Source: Chromera velia
Taxonomy: Eukaryota > Sar > Chromeraceae
Direction: 5' to 3'
DNA length: 22,737 nucleotides
NCBI GenBank assembly: GCA_018398765.1
Contig: JAHBMJ010002106.1
Location: 1-22,737 of the forward strand
Part shown: one piece after another, positions 9,709-19,836 of the stretch
Layout of the letters: each line of letters begins with the position of its first letter
Numbering within the stretch: position 1 is the stretch's first letter
Made by a program: the position numbers and the translations under genes
The notes under the pieces: model-generated
Told to the model about the DNA's origin: nothing
Seen by the model: only the letters and a program-made list of their open reading frames with translations
Databases searched by the model: none

Positions 9709-11266
9709 CTACAATTTTTCCAATACCCCCCACCAACTCGGAGGCAATTCATCCAGAAGGTACCTGTACTCTGGGGCCTTCGAAAAAAGCAGACCCAGCC
9801 TCTTCACTTCATCATTCGTGAATCGGTCCTGTTCCTCCTCTATGTACGTCAACACACTCTTCTTGATACGATCCCGATCCACAGGCACGGCCAGTGCCGT
9901 CTCCTCCCCCTGCGGCATCTCCTCAGGAGACACGGCCAACGGCTCGTCGGTCTCAAACACAACCCCACGACCCATGAGGTCCTGTCGGGTCATCAACCCC
10001 ACAGGCGCCTCCCTCGGCCGAGATACCGGAGAGGCACTCGATGGAGATGAGGAGGCCTCCTTCCCCTCTCCTCCCGCGTCTGCCTCCTTCCCTTCCGATA
10101 GCCCCTCTGCCTCTGCAGGCGGAAGGAAGTCGACTGAAGGAGGGAGGAACCCTCCCCTAACGCACCCCAGGACAAAGGTCATGAATTCGTCTCTGGGCAT
10201 GTCCCCCAGCCTCTCTGATAGGGAGACCGCCATTCGCGAGAGAACATGGAGACAATTCTGCAGACACAGAGCCAAGACCATCTCATCGCGTTCCTTTACA
10301 CGCACCCAGACAGGCACGCTTCGCTGGGAGTCCCCACACTGTTCTTTTCTCCTGGAATGGCAAACCGCCACAAAAAAGTGAGTTGAAATTGAATTGTGCT
10401 CACACGGCAGCACCCGCATGCAGAGAGAAGAGAAACATGATCGAGAGGAGAGAAAGAACCAAACCGTCATGACACAAAAGGAAAATGCAAAAGAACAGCA
10501 AAGAGAGGGCAGTAAGTTGCTCTGCTCTGCAGCGAGCTGGAAAAGTGCCTATGCTGATGCGTGCATCTAGATGTGTTTGCGCATGTTCAGAAAGAAAAGA
10601 GGAGCAGAGGAACGACGAAAGGAAGAAAGGTCAAAGAACAAAGAGGGGATGCTACACACACGACTGCACGCCGGCAAGGACAGAAAAACCAAAGAGAGGA
10701 GGGAGCTTAAGGGAGGCTGCACACAAAATGCGTCACATCCGTTTTTCGGGCCTTCGCCCCCTCCCTCTTCCCTCCATCCTGACCATCGGAAGAGCCTGGG
10801 TCAACCGCGCGAAGTCCCCTCCCTTGAAGTGCTCGATGGATCCCTCAATCTGCCCTCAAACACATACATTGAATGCATGATGAACAAAGACACATGGAAA
10901 TGGGTGAGCAATTTATTGTTGTTGTATCGTACAGATAGAGACACAGACGAAATTTTCTCTTATTTTTCTCTCTCTTTTTCTCTTTTCATACACACACAGA
11001 GACGGGCAGCACGCTGTGAGTGCACTTGAGACGCACTCTGTGGTTTTTTTACACCGAGGCGCACAGACAAAGTCCGAAGGGGCTCTTGGACTCACCCGCA
11101 GAGCGAACGCGTGTTTGTTGCAATTCCTTTCTTCTCTCTCGTCACAACATTCACAGCCAACGACAGGAAGGCCTATATGCAGATCCACTCACATGGATGA
11201 CAGAGGGGGAAGGAAGGAAGGAAGGAAGGAAGGAAGGAAGGACGAAAGAAAGAAAGAAAGAAAGAA

Positions 11267-11297
<31 letters not shown>

Positions 11298-12684
11298 GAA
11301 GGAAGAACAAACGAACGAACGAACGAATGAACGAACGAACGAACGAACGAACGAAAGAAAGACAAAACGACAAAAAGAGACGGGGGCGAAGCGGAAGTCA
11401 AATAAGTATTACGAATGAGTAGTTGTTTTCTGTTGGCTGGATTTTGCGCTCAGACAGGCATCAGAGCTGACAGAGAGTAACTGACATCCAAGAGCCTCTC
11501 TACATCAAGTTAATCAGAGCTCCTCACTTTTACAGACACACACAAGCTGGTTAACTAGGAAATATATAAAATAAAAACGACACGGGGAGAGAAACGAACT
11601 CCCACTCCGCACACTCCATCGCTCTCATTTTCCTTCCGTACAGGCACCCACAGAAAAAACACAACCGAACACCTAGCTCCCCATGCACCCCCTCCCCCAC
11701 ACAAAAAGTAAGACTTACCAATGGGAGGAGCACCGGCGTGACCCTCCTGACCCTTCCCAGCCTGCCCCAAATCCATGCCACCCGGGCAATCTGCTTCGGG
11801 GGCAGTCCCGCCATCCTCTTGGGATTACAGAAATCTTCCTCTGCAAACGCTACCAGCTGCAGAGGGTAGATGCGCAGACGGACCAGGGCCCAGAGATTGT
11901 TCAGAGTGTCTGCGAGAGACGTCTCGCTGTAACGTCGTTCGATCTCCGGAAGGAGGAGACGGACAAGGTGGGTATCCTGTTTAGTGTCCCCCGTCATCGC
12001 ATGGTCCCCTATCGTGACCAGAATGTCCGACAACTCCCCCGCCTCATACTCCTTGATTCCCTCTTCAATTTTCGGCACAACTTTTTCCAACAACCCCTTT
12101 GCCTCTTTCAGATCATCCAACATCATATTGTACGCTCGGAAAATGGCCATATAGTTCAAAGTCGAGAACTTGTCTTGATCCATGACCAGCTCTATCTGTT
12201 TAGTCACTGCCTTCCAAAATCGTTTGTTCTTTCTCTGCATCTTGATCATGGGCATCAAGATGAGAACGAGGTACCGCGCTTCCCAATACTTCATGTTGCG
12301 GGTGGAAACCTCGGCGAGGATCCACTCGAGAATCTTCTGCCGCACTGGCAGCTTGGCATAAGCGGTAATGAGCATTTGTTGCTGGTACGGATACATATAG
12401 GGCGACTGGGTCCAGATCTGTCTCTCTAGATGGGGCAGGAGGGTGTCCTCTACGAACGTTTCCGGTACCCTTCCCACCACCTGCACTGCCTTCTTCTCAT
12501 CACTTGGTTGCTCCTCCAAATCCTTCTGGGACCCAAACTGCCACTTTCCAAGCAGAGAGCTGAGGGCAAAGTGGCGGCGCGACTCTAAAGAACAGAGACG
12601 CAAACTGCCCCCCCCTACTCCTCCATGGAGACTGAGCGGTCCTCCGAGGCTCCGAAGAGCGTTCTTCACCAGAGAGGACCGCAT
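9709..12684 (-). CDS. Helical-repeat (HPR/OPR-like) protein, probably organellar, three exons
   Basis: My exon model is 12684-11719, 10849-10784 and 10323-9709, about 548 aa, ending in TAG. Intron 1 has a clear GTAAGT donor (11718) and a GGGCAG acceptor. Exon 2 (IEGSIEHFKGGDFARLTQAL) continues the repeat pattern in phase 0. The exon 2 donor (GTCAGG) and exon 3 acceptor (CTCCCAG) are less certain, with alternative acceptors at 10351 and 10257. The first ATG is at 12684. The N-terminus MRSSLVKNALRSLGG is Arg-rich and has no acidic residues at first, like a mitochondrial or plastid presequence. Amphipathic helices with LNYMAIFRAYNMM, LADTLNNLWALVRL and IARVAWIWGRLGR recall the helical-repeat organelle RNA-binding proteins of apicomplexans and relatives. 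After an acidic Ser/Glu-rich linker it ends SWWGVLEKL. No RAP domain is visible. Its exact function is unknown; RNA binding is an inference. Confidence 0.75.
11208..11373. repeat. Compound tetranucleotide microsatellite in intron 1
   Basis: About 165 bases pass from GGAA repeats to GAAA repeats, back to GGAA and then to GAAC repeats. It lies inside the first intron of the minus-strand helical-repeat gene, so the transcript carries it as a CU-rich tract. Open frames across it (Lys/Glu/Arg or Ser/Phe repeats) are not genes. Confidence 0.95.
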
Positions 12685-13409
12685 TCTATTCGACAAAAGG
12701 GAAGGGGCAGACTCAGGTAGAAAAAAATGCTCCTCAAAAGAAATAGATTCCTGAAGGAACTCCTGAACACCAGAAAGAAGATCGCCTCAAACAGGAAGAG
12801 ACAAAAGTTTCCTCCCTTCACCTCCTCCCGTCTCCGACGCGCCTGCCGGGACGGTTGATTCAAGCAGCCGGCAGGTTCCCTCAAAAGCTGAAGTGCCAGT
12901 GATCAATGTGCAGAATCTACAATAATCCATACACCAGCTGTGCCTCCCAGCCAGCTCACACATGACATCTGCTCTGCGAAAAAATTAAAAGTCGGAAGTT
13001 CGATCTCAAAACTTCTTGCCATCTTTTTGCCAACTGCCTGCGCGGCGGCGCGCGTTTAATTCCACATCGATCGATCATGCAGTGCATATTGCAGTGCATA
13101 TATGATCATGCATCGATCGAAATGATGCATGGCGCCGCCGCATCTGTGACTCTTGTCAGACTCTCAGAGTCACAGCATGTCAGCCAGCAAGTATACGTGC
13201 TTTGGTTCCTCTTTCAACAACTGCATGGCCTCCTTGTTTGGCAAGAGGTCGACGATCTTGACTTGGGCCCATCAGTCCGACTCGTACCTTTCCAAAAGGA
13301 GCGCAATCGATCCACACATCGACCGGTGGTAAAAGACTCAGTGTTGTTGAACTTTAATTCCTTGCACGGCGTTTTTTTTTTTTTTCCGCTTCTGCTTGAT
13401 CAGGGAGCC
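12685..13409. promoter_or_regulatory. Divergent intergenic/promoter region
   Basis: This stretch separates the start codons of two genes transcribed away from each other, so it should hold both promoters and 5' UTRs. A T-rich tract (about 13368-13392) followed by TTGATCAG at 13396-13403, just before the plus-strand ATG, looks like a splice acceptor and suggests a 5' UTR intron. A run of 13 or more Ts and CGCGGCGGCGCGCG (13041-13054) are other landmarks. I see no clear TATA box. A frame in phase with the methyltransferase is open back to an ATG at 13077, but the added residues show no homology. Confidence 0.55.
13066..13120. promoter_or_regulatory. Nested palindromes and TGCAGTGCATAT direct repeat
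   Basis: ATCGATCGAT at 13066-13075 and ATCGATCGA at 13112-13120 form an inverted pair. Between them TGCAGTGCATAT occurs twice (13078-13089 and 13090-13101), followed by TGATCATGCA. The set lies near the middle of the divergent spacer. Palindromic TGCA-type words are known targets of some ApiAP2 factors in apicomplexans; a link here is speculation. Confidence 0.5.
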
Positions 13410-14268
13410 ATGCGTGTTCTGGGGCTCTGTCTTCCCGCCCTCCTTGGCCTTGCCGGGTCGCATTTAGCGACTCAGCAGACAGAGGCTCCATTGCTTGCTT
13501 TTGCACGGGGTGGGTGGGGGGGGCATTCAGGAGACGGTCGACATCCATCTCGGAGGAGACGGGAAAGTGACGACAAGAAAGAGGCAGCCAACAGACGAGG
13601 AAAATGGAATAGAGGGAACCAGAGAGGCAGAAGCAGTCCCCTCTACCCACCCGATTTCTTGCCTTCAGAAACAGACCGGAGGTACTTTGCGCCGTGTGCC
13701 AAGGGACTCGAGGGTGTGCTGGAAGAAGAGCTGCGGAACCCTTTGATTGGAGCGAAGGGCATTCTGCCTTCTTCCAGAGGGGTCTCCTTTTGGGGAGACG
13801 TCGAGACGGGATACCGAGCCTGTCTCTGGTTGCGCTCAGCCAGTCGTGTTCTTGAAAGTCTTACCAGAGGTCCCCAACCGGCAGACGGGCCCAGCGAGCT
13901 CTACAACCTCGCCCGAGATTGCGCTGACTGGACGGGCATGATCCGGGTAGATGATACAGTCGCGTGTGATGCCAAGATCGGGGAGGGTGTGCCTGGTCGT
14001 TTGTCTCACAACCACTTCTCTGGGCTGACGATCAAGAATGCCATCGTGGACGCATTCAGAAGGGAATACAGGGGGCGGCGCCCCTCTGTCGAAACCGAGG
14101 CCCCCGTCCTTCCCGTCTCCGCCTATCTGCATAAGTCAGTGTGTGGTTGTGTGCGTGTGGGGTGGTGTCTGGCTGGCTGGCTGGCTGGCTGACTGACTGT
14201 CTGTTTGTATCATGGAAAGGAGAAGAGAGGGAAATGGAACTGATGGACAGGTCTGTCGGTCTCTTTCT

Positions 14269-14305
<37 letters not shown>

Positions 14306-15952
14306 ATTCTCCCCTCCACTCTCTTTCTATCTTTCTTTCTCCCTTTTTCTTTTGTTCTTTCTCTCTTCTCTCTGTGTCTCCTTTTGCGCCTTTCTCTCTT
14401 CCCCCCTCTCTCTGGCCGTGAGTGTGTCTGTGCGTGCACGCGCGCGTGCGTAGATGGGTATGTATTAATATGGGTCGGTGAATGTGCATGTACGAATGTG
14501 TGTTTATTCGTGTCTCGACCCCGAATGCTATGTCTCTCTCTGGATCTTCCCCTCTTGGCTGCAGAGGCACCGCCGAGGTCTTCCGTTGTCTCTCTGGAGC
14601 GGCAGCTCTCCACAAGAGAGGCTACCGGCAACAAATGCACAGGACCGCACTGAAGGAAAATGTGGCGGCGGGGCTTCTGGCACTCGCAGGTCGGTCGGTC
14701 AGTGGGCGGGAGAGTGGATGCATGGGTGCATGAGGAGAGAACGAGAAGCGGATGCGGTGTCTTGCCTGTTGTTCATGGAATGTCTTTCTTTGAAGTATAA
14801 GAATGAATGAAATAAACACCTACCTCGAAATCATACGAAAGTGAGGGAAAGTTAAGGTCGATCTCTGCCTGGAGGGCTGATGGGCGGATTCCTGTCTACT
14901 GTCTTTTGTGTTGCGCTCAAAGACCGACGGATAGTCTCTCCTCGTGTGTGTGTTGGGGAGCTGGGGGGGGCGGAATGCATTGAACAATTTCGTGCACTCG
15001 TGCGTTTGTGGGTTTGTTTGCTTGTTTATTTTGGTATAAGTACGGGTGTGTGCAGGATGGCAGGAGCAAGTGGATCGTTTCTACGAAAGTGGCGGGATGG
15101 GTGAGAGTCCTCTGCTGTGCGACCCGATGTGCGGCTCTGGCACGATTGCAATCGAGGCAGCACTGATGGCTGTGAGACGGGCACCTGGTCTTGTGAGGCT
15201 TCAGAGGGGGCGGGGGCAATGGGATGGTAGGGAACTTGGGCAGGAGACGGAGCTGTGCGAGGCTGCCTATCCGTTTATGCTTTGGAATGATTTTCAGAGT
15301 GTGACTTTTCATCGGGTGGTCAGGGAGGCGGAGGAAGTCGAGAAGGAAGCTCGGAAGGTTTGGAGAGAAATGAATGGGCCTGAGGGGGTGGCTGCTTTGG
15401 GAAATGATTGGCACGGGGGTGCTCTGACTCTAGCTCGGCGAGACGCGAAGGCTGCAGGTGTTGCAGATTTGATCAGGTTCGTAGGTGTGCTTTGTTTGGG
15501 GGGGGGGGCAGAATGGGGGTCTCAATCTGTACCCGTGTTATTTGGTATTTGTCTTGAGTTTCTGATGTGGTTAGGAGATGCGAGCGGAAGTGCGTGACGA
15601 GTTTGGGTGAAAATGAGCAAAAGCGGGGGGGGGGATCCAGTGAGAAAAGAAGGAATGCATGTCAATCAAACCGTTTCGTCCTAGCTGCACCTTAATTTCA
15701 TGCCCATTTGCGTTTCATTCTACTTCCCTGAATGGAGATTTCATCGGAATTAAACAAAACCCCAAAGGAAAGAAGATACACTTTTTTTTTTCAAATGCCC
15801 CCATTCCCTCCCTCCTTCCTGTTCTTTGAAGATACCTTGTTCTTCTTCTTCTCACACCCGCTGACTTTTTTTCAATGTGCGCGTACATGCAAGCTGATGT
15901 GTGTTTATGTAGGTGCTTGTGTATGTGTGTGCATGTGTGTGTCTGTCTGTCT

Positions 15953-15985
<33 letters not shown>

Positions 15986-16774
15986 NGTGTGTGTGTGTGT
16001 GTGTGTGTGTCTGTGTGTGTCTGTGTGTGTCTGTGTGTGTGTACGTCGTCTTCTATTCCTTTTCCCTGACCTCTCCCTTCCCTCCCGTGCAGGTTCACTG
16101 AGGACGACGTGGCGCACTGGCGTCTCTCCGTGGGAAGTGCACGGGGGCCCTGCCACCTGCCGTCTCTGTTCGTGACGAACCCCCCGTGGGACCACCGACT
16201 GGGCATTGCCGTGCCCCGGCCTGAAAGGAGACGGGAGGGGGAGAAGGAGGAGAAGGAAGGGGAAGAAGAGGCACTGGTAAATGAGGGGGGAAGTGAAGAA
16301 GCAGATGTTGGGAGTGATTTGGATTCAGAAGAAGATTTGGATTCATGGGTTCGTTTGGGTTCTTTCTTCAGGAGCGAGGCTTCAGGTAGGGATGCGTGGG
16401 TGTTGACTGGAGACGGCTCTCTGTTTCCTCGATTGAGGGTGCAGATGGGGAGAAGGAAACCGAAGCAACTTTCCGTCTCCGGGGCCCAGCTGCTGTTTGC
16501 ACGTTTCCCGATTTTCTCTCATGAGCAGAGGAGGCAGTTGGACGAAAAAATGAAAGCCAAATGGGCACAGAGGGAGGAAGCGATGAGACTGGAAGAGCTC
16601 CCCCACAGGTCCCCCCTTGGTATCCCCCCCCCCCTCCAGTTGGATGACATCCTTGCAGTGGGATCTGATGAGACAAATCTGGAAGAAGACAATTCAGAGT
16701 TTGACAAGCATTCTCCAGAAGAATTGTCTGTGAATGAAAAGACAGCACAAGGCAGAAAAGAAATGATTTTGTGA
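13410..16774 (+). CDS. RlmL-like THUMP 23S rRNA (guanine-N2) methyltransferase, probably plastid-targeted, four exons
   Basis: Exons are 13410-14134, 14565-14689, 15056-15476 and 16093-16774 (stop TGA), about 650 aa. All introns are GT-AG and phases match (2, 1, 2); every junction joins conserved motifs. The family transfers methyl from SAM to guanine N2 of 23S rRNA. The N-terminus MRVLGLCLPALLGLAGSH reads as a signal peptide, followed by an Arg-rich stretch, the bipartite form used to enter complex plastids. FAPCAKGLEGVLEEEL (from about residue 92) begins the THUMP half. Next come LSGAAALHKRGYR (about 249-260), the SAM-binding DPMCGSGTIAIEAA (about 306), GNDWHGGALTLARRDAKAAG and catalytic NPPW (about 453). 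An acidic insert of roughly 50 residues follows NPPW. The usual end of the domain (WVLTGDGSLF) is then seen, with a charged tail. The RlmK half found fused in E. coli RlmL is absent. Confidence 0.88.
14159..14302. repeat. GGCT and (CT)n microsatellites in intron 1 of the methyltransferase gene
   Basis: Five GGCT units pass into GACT (about 14166-14190), and a pure CT tract lies at about 14273-14302. Further pyrimidine-rich sequence continues to about 14410. All of it is within the intron 14135-14564. Confidence 0.9.
15946..16042. repeat. (GT)n microsatellite with an undetermined base, in intron 3
   Basis: A GT tract with TCTG interruptions lies about 50 bases before the acceptor of the last methyltransferase exon. 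Position 15986 is N, so the tract length in the assembly may be wrong. Frames crossing it give Cys-Val or Thr-His repeats and are not genes. Confidence 0.95.
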
Positions 16775-17380
16775 TTTTATGCATGCACTTCACCTAGACT
16801 TACATGCACTACATACTAGACTACATATGCAACGAGCTGGTTACCAATCTTGACTAGTAGGTGATCATTTGAATGATTCATTTCTGAAAGTGATTGGTAT
16901 TGATTGGTAATCAAAAAAGGTTGGTAATCAATTCGATGTGGATTAGTTACAAATCTTCGTATCTAATCACTGATAAAAAGTTTATCCTAGGATATGATAC
17001 GATTTAATCATGTTCTGCATTGGTGCGGCGTTCTATGATCCACTACCCAGTCTACTACCTAGTTTTTTTTATACATCAGTCTATTAAATTCAAACTTTCA
17101 GGTGTTATACTAGTTTTTTGACCTAGTTTTTGACTAATTTAAAAGAAATGTGTTACAAATTCACTAGTAAATTCACGGTATTCACCTCTGGATTCACCTG
17201 AGCGACTGCATCTAGGACTGCATGCATGAGTCGCGCAGTGTCGGTACAACAAACACAGTAATCAATTAGCTATACTAATAAGCAAATAGTAGTAGCTAAG
17301 CTGCCTTAGAAGCTGCTAGTGACAGTTAAGTACTACAAGTAGCTGCACTCAGGGTTGCGATCACTACCAGTAATGACCTT

Positions 17381-17452
17381 TCGTTGCCGGCAATTGCCGG
17401 TCTGCCGGCAATGGACATTTCTGACTTAGTCACTGCCGAAAAAAAAAAGGTA
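17381..17452. repeat. GCCGGCAATTGCC palindromic element, copy 1
   Basis: TTGCCGGCAATTGCCGG is an inverted repeat, closely followed by another TGCCGGCAAT. The copy ends CTGCCG, ten A and GGTAA. It is GC-rich inside an AT-rich spacer. It is related to 17604-17685. Confidence 0.6.
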
Positions 17453-17603
17453 AAAAAATAAGTCTCAAAAAAAATTTTTTGGACTGTCGTACTGTTTAAA
17501 CCTATAAACGGACTTTGTACAGTGTATATAAACTAACTCCAACAGATAATGACCCTCGGATTTTATCATTGAACTCTAACTTTCTCTGCTATCGACTGTT
17601 AGT

Positions 17604-17685
17604 CGTTCTGCCGGTGGCGACAAGCTCTGCTGGCAATTGCCATCCTACCGGCAATCGCTTTTCTCTGCCGCCGAAAAAAAAAAGT
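17604..17685. repeat. GCCGGCAATTGCC palindromic element, copy 2
   Basis: This is a diverged copy of 17381-17452. It shares TGCTGGCAATTGCC, ACCGGCAAT and the ending CTGCCGCCG, ten A and GTAA. The A-run ending could reflect a retroposed or otherwise mobile short element, but two copies are too few to define its limits. Confidence 0.55.
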
Positions 17686-17929
17686 AACCCTGGTCACAGC
17701 TAATTAAGTCAGTGAATTCAAATGTTTTTAAAACTGTTTCTACCATAAGGGGTTCTGGTTTTTAAACCGTTTTTTAATACCTGCAATGGAGTAAGCCACT
17801 ACTGTAAGTGCTCCTAGAAGCGCTGCGTGGTTCGCACAGCAGTATAGGAGATTACCAGCACGCTATGCAACAGGGGCAGAGAAAAGACAAACTCTAAGAC
17901 AAGCTTGTCGGCAGGTATCGATAGAACCG

Positions 17930-18129
17930 CTACTGGATGCTACTGGCTCCTTTGGCACCAGCCTTAGTTGCATGCCACTTCTTCCTCATCCAGAAGTCTG
18001 CAGGGCTTCCGACTTCGTTAATTCCCGACTCGAGCTCTTCTTGTCCGCCTGTCAGAAGAGAGGAAAGGCCGCTTCCTGCCTCTCTTTTTGTTAGCTCCCT
18101 CTCCCTCAGTGGACCCTCACCAGCAGTAG
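17930..18129 (-). CDS. Probable terminal coding exon of an unidentified gene
   Basis: A strong acceptor (TTGTTCCCTTCCAG) is followed by 200 bases open to a TAG at 17930-17932. The translation has balanced, protein-like composition (LTGGQEELESGINEVG, SPADFWMRKKWHATKAG) and ends GASSIQ. It matches no family I know. The upstream exons should lie to the right (18140 onward), but I cannot place them because that stretch is full of purine and pyrimidine tracts. An ATG at 18152-18154 in the same frame allows a single short ORF as an alternative. Confidence 0.4.
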
Positions 18130-19031
18130 CTGGAAGGGAACAAACCTCTGACATATTCCTCTATCGGCCTTCAGACTTCTTTCATTTTCTACCAAAACCA
18201 GAATGGCGGGAGGGCACGACCGAATGACGCCCCGTTATTCGATCAGTCAATCTACCTCTTCGTTTCTCACCCTCTCTTTGACTTATTTTCTCATTTTCTC
18301 ATATCCCTTCGACGAACTCTCCAACAAACAGGCTATCCAGCAACCACATGCAAACAGGCTCACATCGTAGCCCATCACCCCCTCCCCCCCCTCCCCCTCT
18401 TTGTCCCCTATTTGAAATTTGTACCGTTAAAGCGTCTTCAGATTTCCTTCTTTCTTTCTTTCGTTCCCTTTCCGCTGGAGGCCGAGAACTCCCCCCCCTC
18501 TTTACAAATGCAGTCTGGACGGAACCGCCACTCATTTGTTGCTCTGGTCACCCCCCAATCGTTTTTCTCTTTCGTTTTGTACACAGATGAAAGATGATAG
18601 ACACGCAGACATGAAGACCCAGCCAGCGGGCCATGAGACAATCCAGCCGACAACAGAGCAGCCAAAAGAAGAACACACATGCAAGACAAGACAGAAGAAA
18701 AAGGAAACCTCAGGAACAGATGAAAGAGAGACAGAAGGAAAGAAAGAAAGAGCAGAGAAAGAAGGAAAATTAAGCTGATTGACACACATGTAGACCGCAT
18801 CGACCCTTTTCTTCTTCATTGAATTCATCCAAACCAGTGAAAAGGGGAGGAGAGGAGAGGAGAGATTCGTGACCACGATCATGATAAAGAAGATGAAAAG
18901 AGAACAAGGTAGGAAGAAAAGCAAGAAAGATATACACTCTGCACGCAGAAGGACGGAACGAAGGCTCAAAGAAAAGACAGGGGGGGCTAGCCATACACCA
19001 AATCAGCAGATTGCTGCCTCCTTCCTTTTCT
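18130..19031. other. Low-complexity stretch, no gene confirmed
   Basis: Alternating pyrimidine-rich (18240-18480) and purine-rich (18660-18780, 18840-18990) tracts dominate. Minus-strand frames at 18299-18535 and 18532-18969 are open, but they are rich in Ser/Phe/Leu or Gly/Arg as expected from such tracts. Exons of the minus-strand gene ending at 17930 may hide here. Confidence 0.45.
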
Positions 19032-19184
19032 CTAGCCATCCAGGAGCGAATTCTTCAACTGTTTGTCAAGCTCATGCTCCTTCCTTCCTTCACTCTCTCT
19101 TCTCCTGCGCTGCTTGCTTGCTTGCTCGGTCGCAAGTGCCCGACAGAAGGCAAAAGGCGCGAATGACAAAGATGTTGAAGTATT
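19032..19184 (-). CDS. Possible coding exon, unidentified
   Basis: The acceptor TTCTTCATTCGCAG is followed by an open frame, with LSFAPFAFCRALATEQ then a Lys/Arg/Glu-rich helix (KEHELDKQLKNSLLDG) and a TAG at 19032. A coding-like tract upstream (19221-19319, with LAFLHELQVKLFQRG) ends at an AG/GTGGTC donor. The gap between them would be an intron of only 36 bases, and the phase would then favour another frame. I treat this as weak evidence for a minus-strand gene. Confidence 0.25.
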   Translation of the reverse strand, partial: NTSTSLSFAPFAFCRALATEQASKQRRRRESEGRKEHELDKQLKNSLLDG

Positions 19185-19744
19185 CTGCGAATGAAGAAGA
19201 GAAAGAAAAAGAAGGACCACCTGTGTACTTCTCTTTTCTTCCCTCTCTGGAACAACTTCACCTGTAACTCGTGAAGGAAGGCGAGGCCGCCTCTATGATC
19301 CGTTTCCCTTCCTTCCAGTCTGCTAAAAATTTATGGAAGAAATCGAATGGAGGAAGAAGGGCTGCAGGGGACAGAAAGAACAACGGTGCCTACCAAGTAA
19401 CGAGAGTAAGGCATCCCCCTCCCAGTGCGATGAATGTGGGTGCATGTTTTTGCTGCATCAGATGGAAGAGAGACAATCACAAACGAAAGGAAGAATGCCA
19501 TCACTCTCCCACACTGCTCTCCCTCCCACCCTTTTCTCTTTCATCTTTCACTTTTACACAGGCACACAGGAACAGAAGACGAGTGCAACATACACCCGGA
19601 GAAGAGTAGATCGTCTCGCATGGTCTTTCTTTCGGGAAGTCAGTCAGACGGCAAGCACAAAAAACGACAAGAAAGGAAGAAGAGAAAGGATTCTAGGAAA
19701 GGATTGAAAGAGGGAAAAGCACATCCACAAACCTAACGATCACT

Positions 19745-19767
19745 CACTCACTAATAATACATACACA

Positions 19768-19835
<68 letters not shown>

Positions 19836-19836
19836 A
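19745..19836. repeat. (CA)n and (GA)n microsatellites
   Basis: CACT repeats lead into a CA dinucleotide tract (about 19759-19799), followed directly by a GA tract (about 19800-19835). Confidence 0.95.

Larger units (their letters stand above)
16775..17929. other. AT-rich spacer between genes, no gene seen
   Basis: Composition changes abruptly after the methyltransferase stop codon. Short words such as GATTGGTA, ACTAGT and TAGCT recur, and there are runs of A and T. No open frame has coding character. It would hold the 3' UTRs of the methyltransferase gene and of a minus-strand gene ending at 17930, which converge here. Confidence 0.6.

Noticed and set aside
9617-10381. 254-codon plus-strand open frame
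   Set aside because: It is antisense to the third exon of the helical-repeat gene. Its translation is Ser/Pro/Arg-rich with no domain, while the minus strand continues a splice-supported protein.
10485-11418. Plus-strand open frames of 130-150 codons
   Set aside because: They lie in the introns of the minus-strand gene, overlap each other in several frames and largely translate microsatellite or purine-rich sequence.
11683-12429. 248-codon plus-strand open frame
   Set aside because: It is antisense to exon 1 of the helical-repeat gene, without motifs or splice support.
13077-13409. Upstream in-frame ATG at 13077 as the methyltransferase start
   Set aside because: The added 111 residues show no homology, cross a poly-T tract and a splice-acceptor-like site, and would bury the signal-peptide-like start at 13410. 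Kept only as an alternative.
14056-14653. Long open frames on both strands (170 and 194 codons)
   Set aside because: They arise from CT and GT tracts in methyltransferase intron 1, with translations of Leu/Ser/Phe or Arg/Glu/His repeats.
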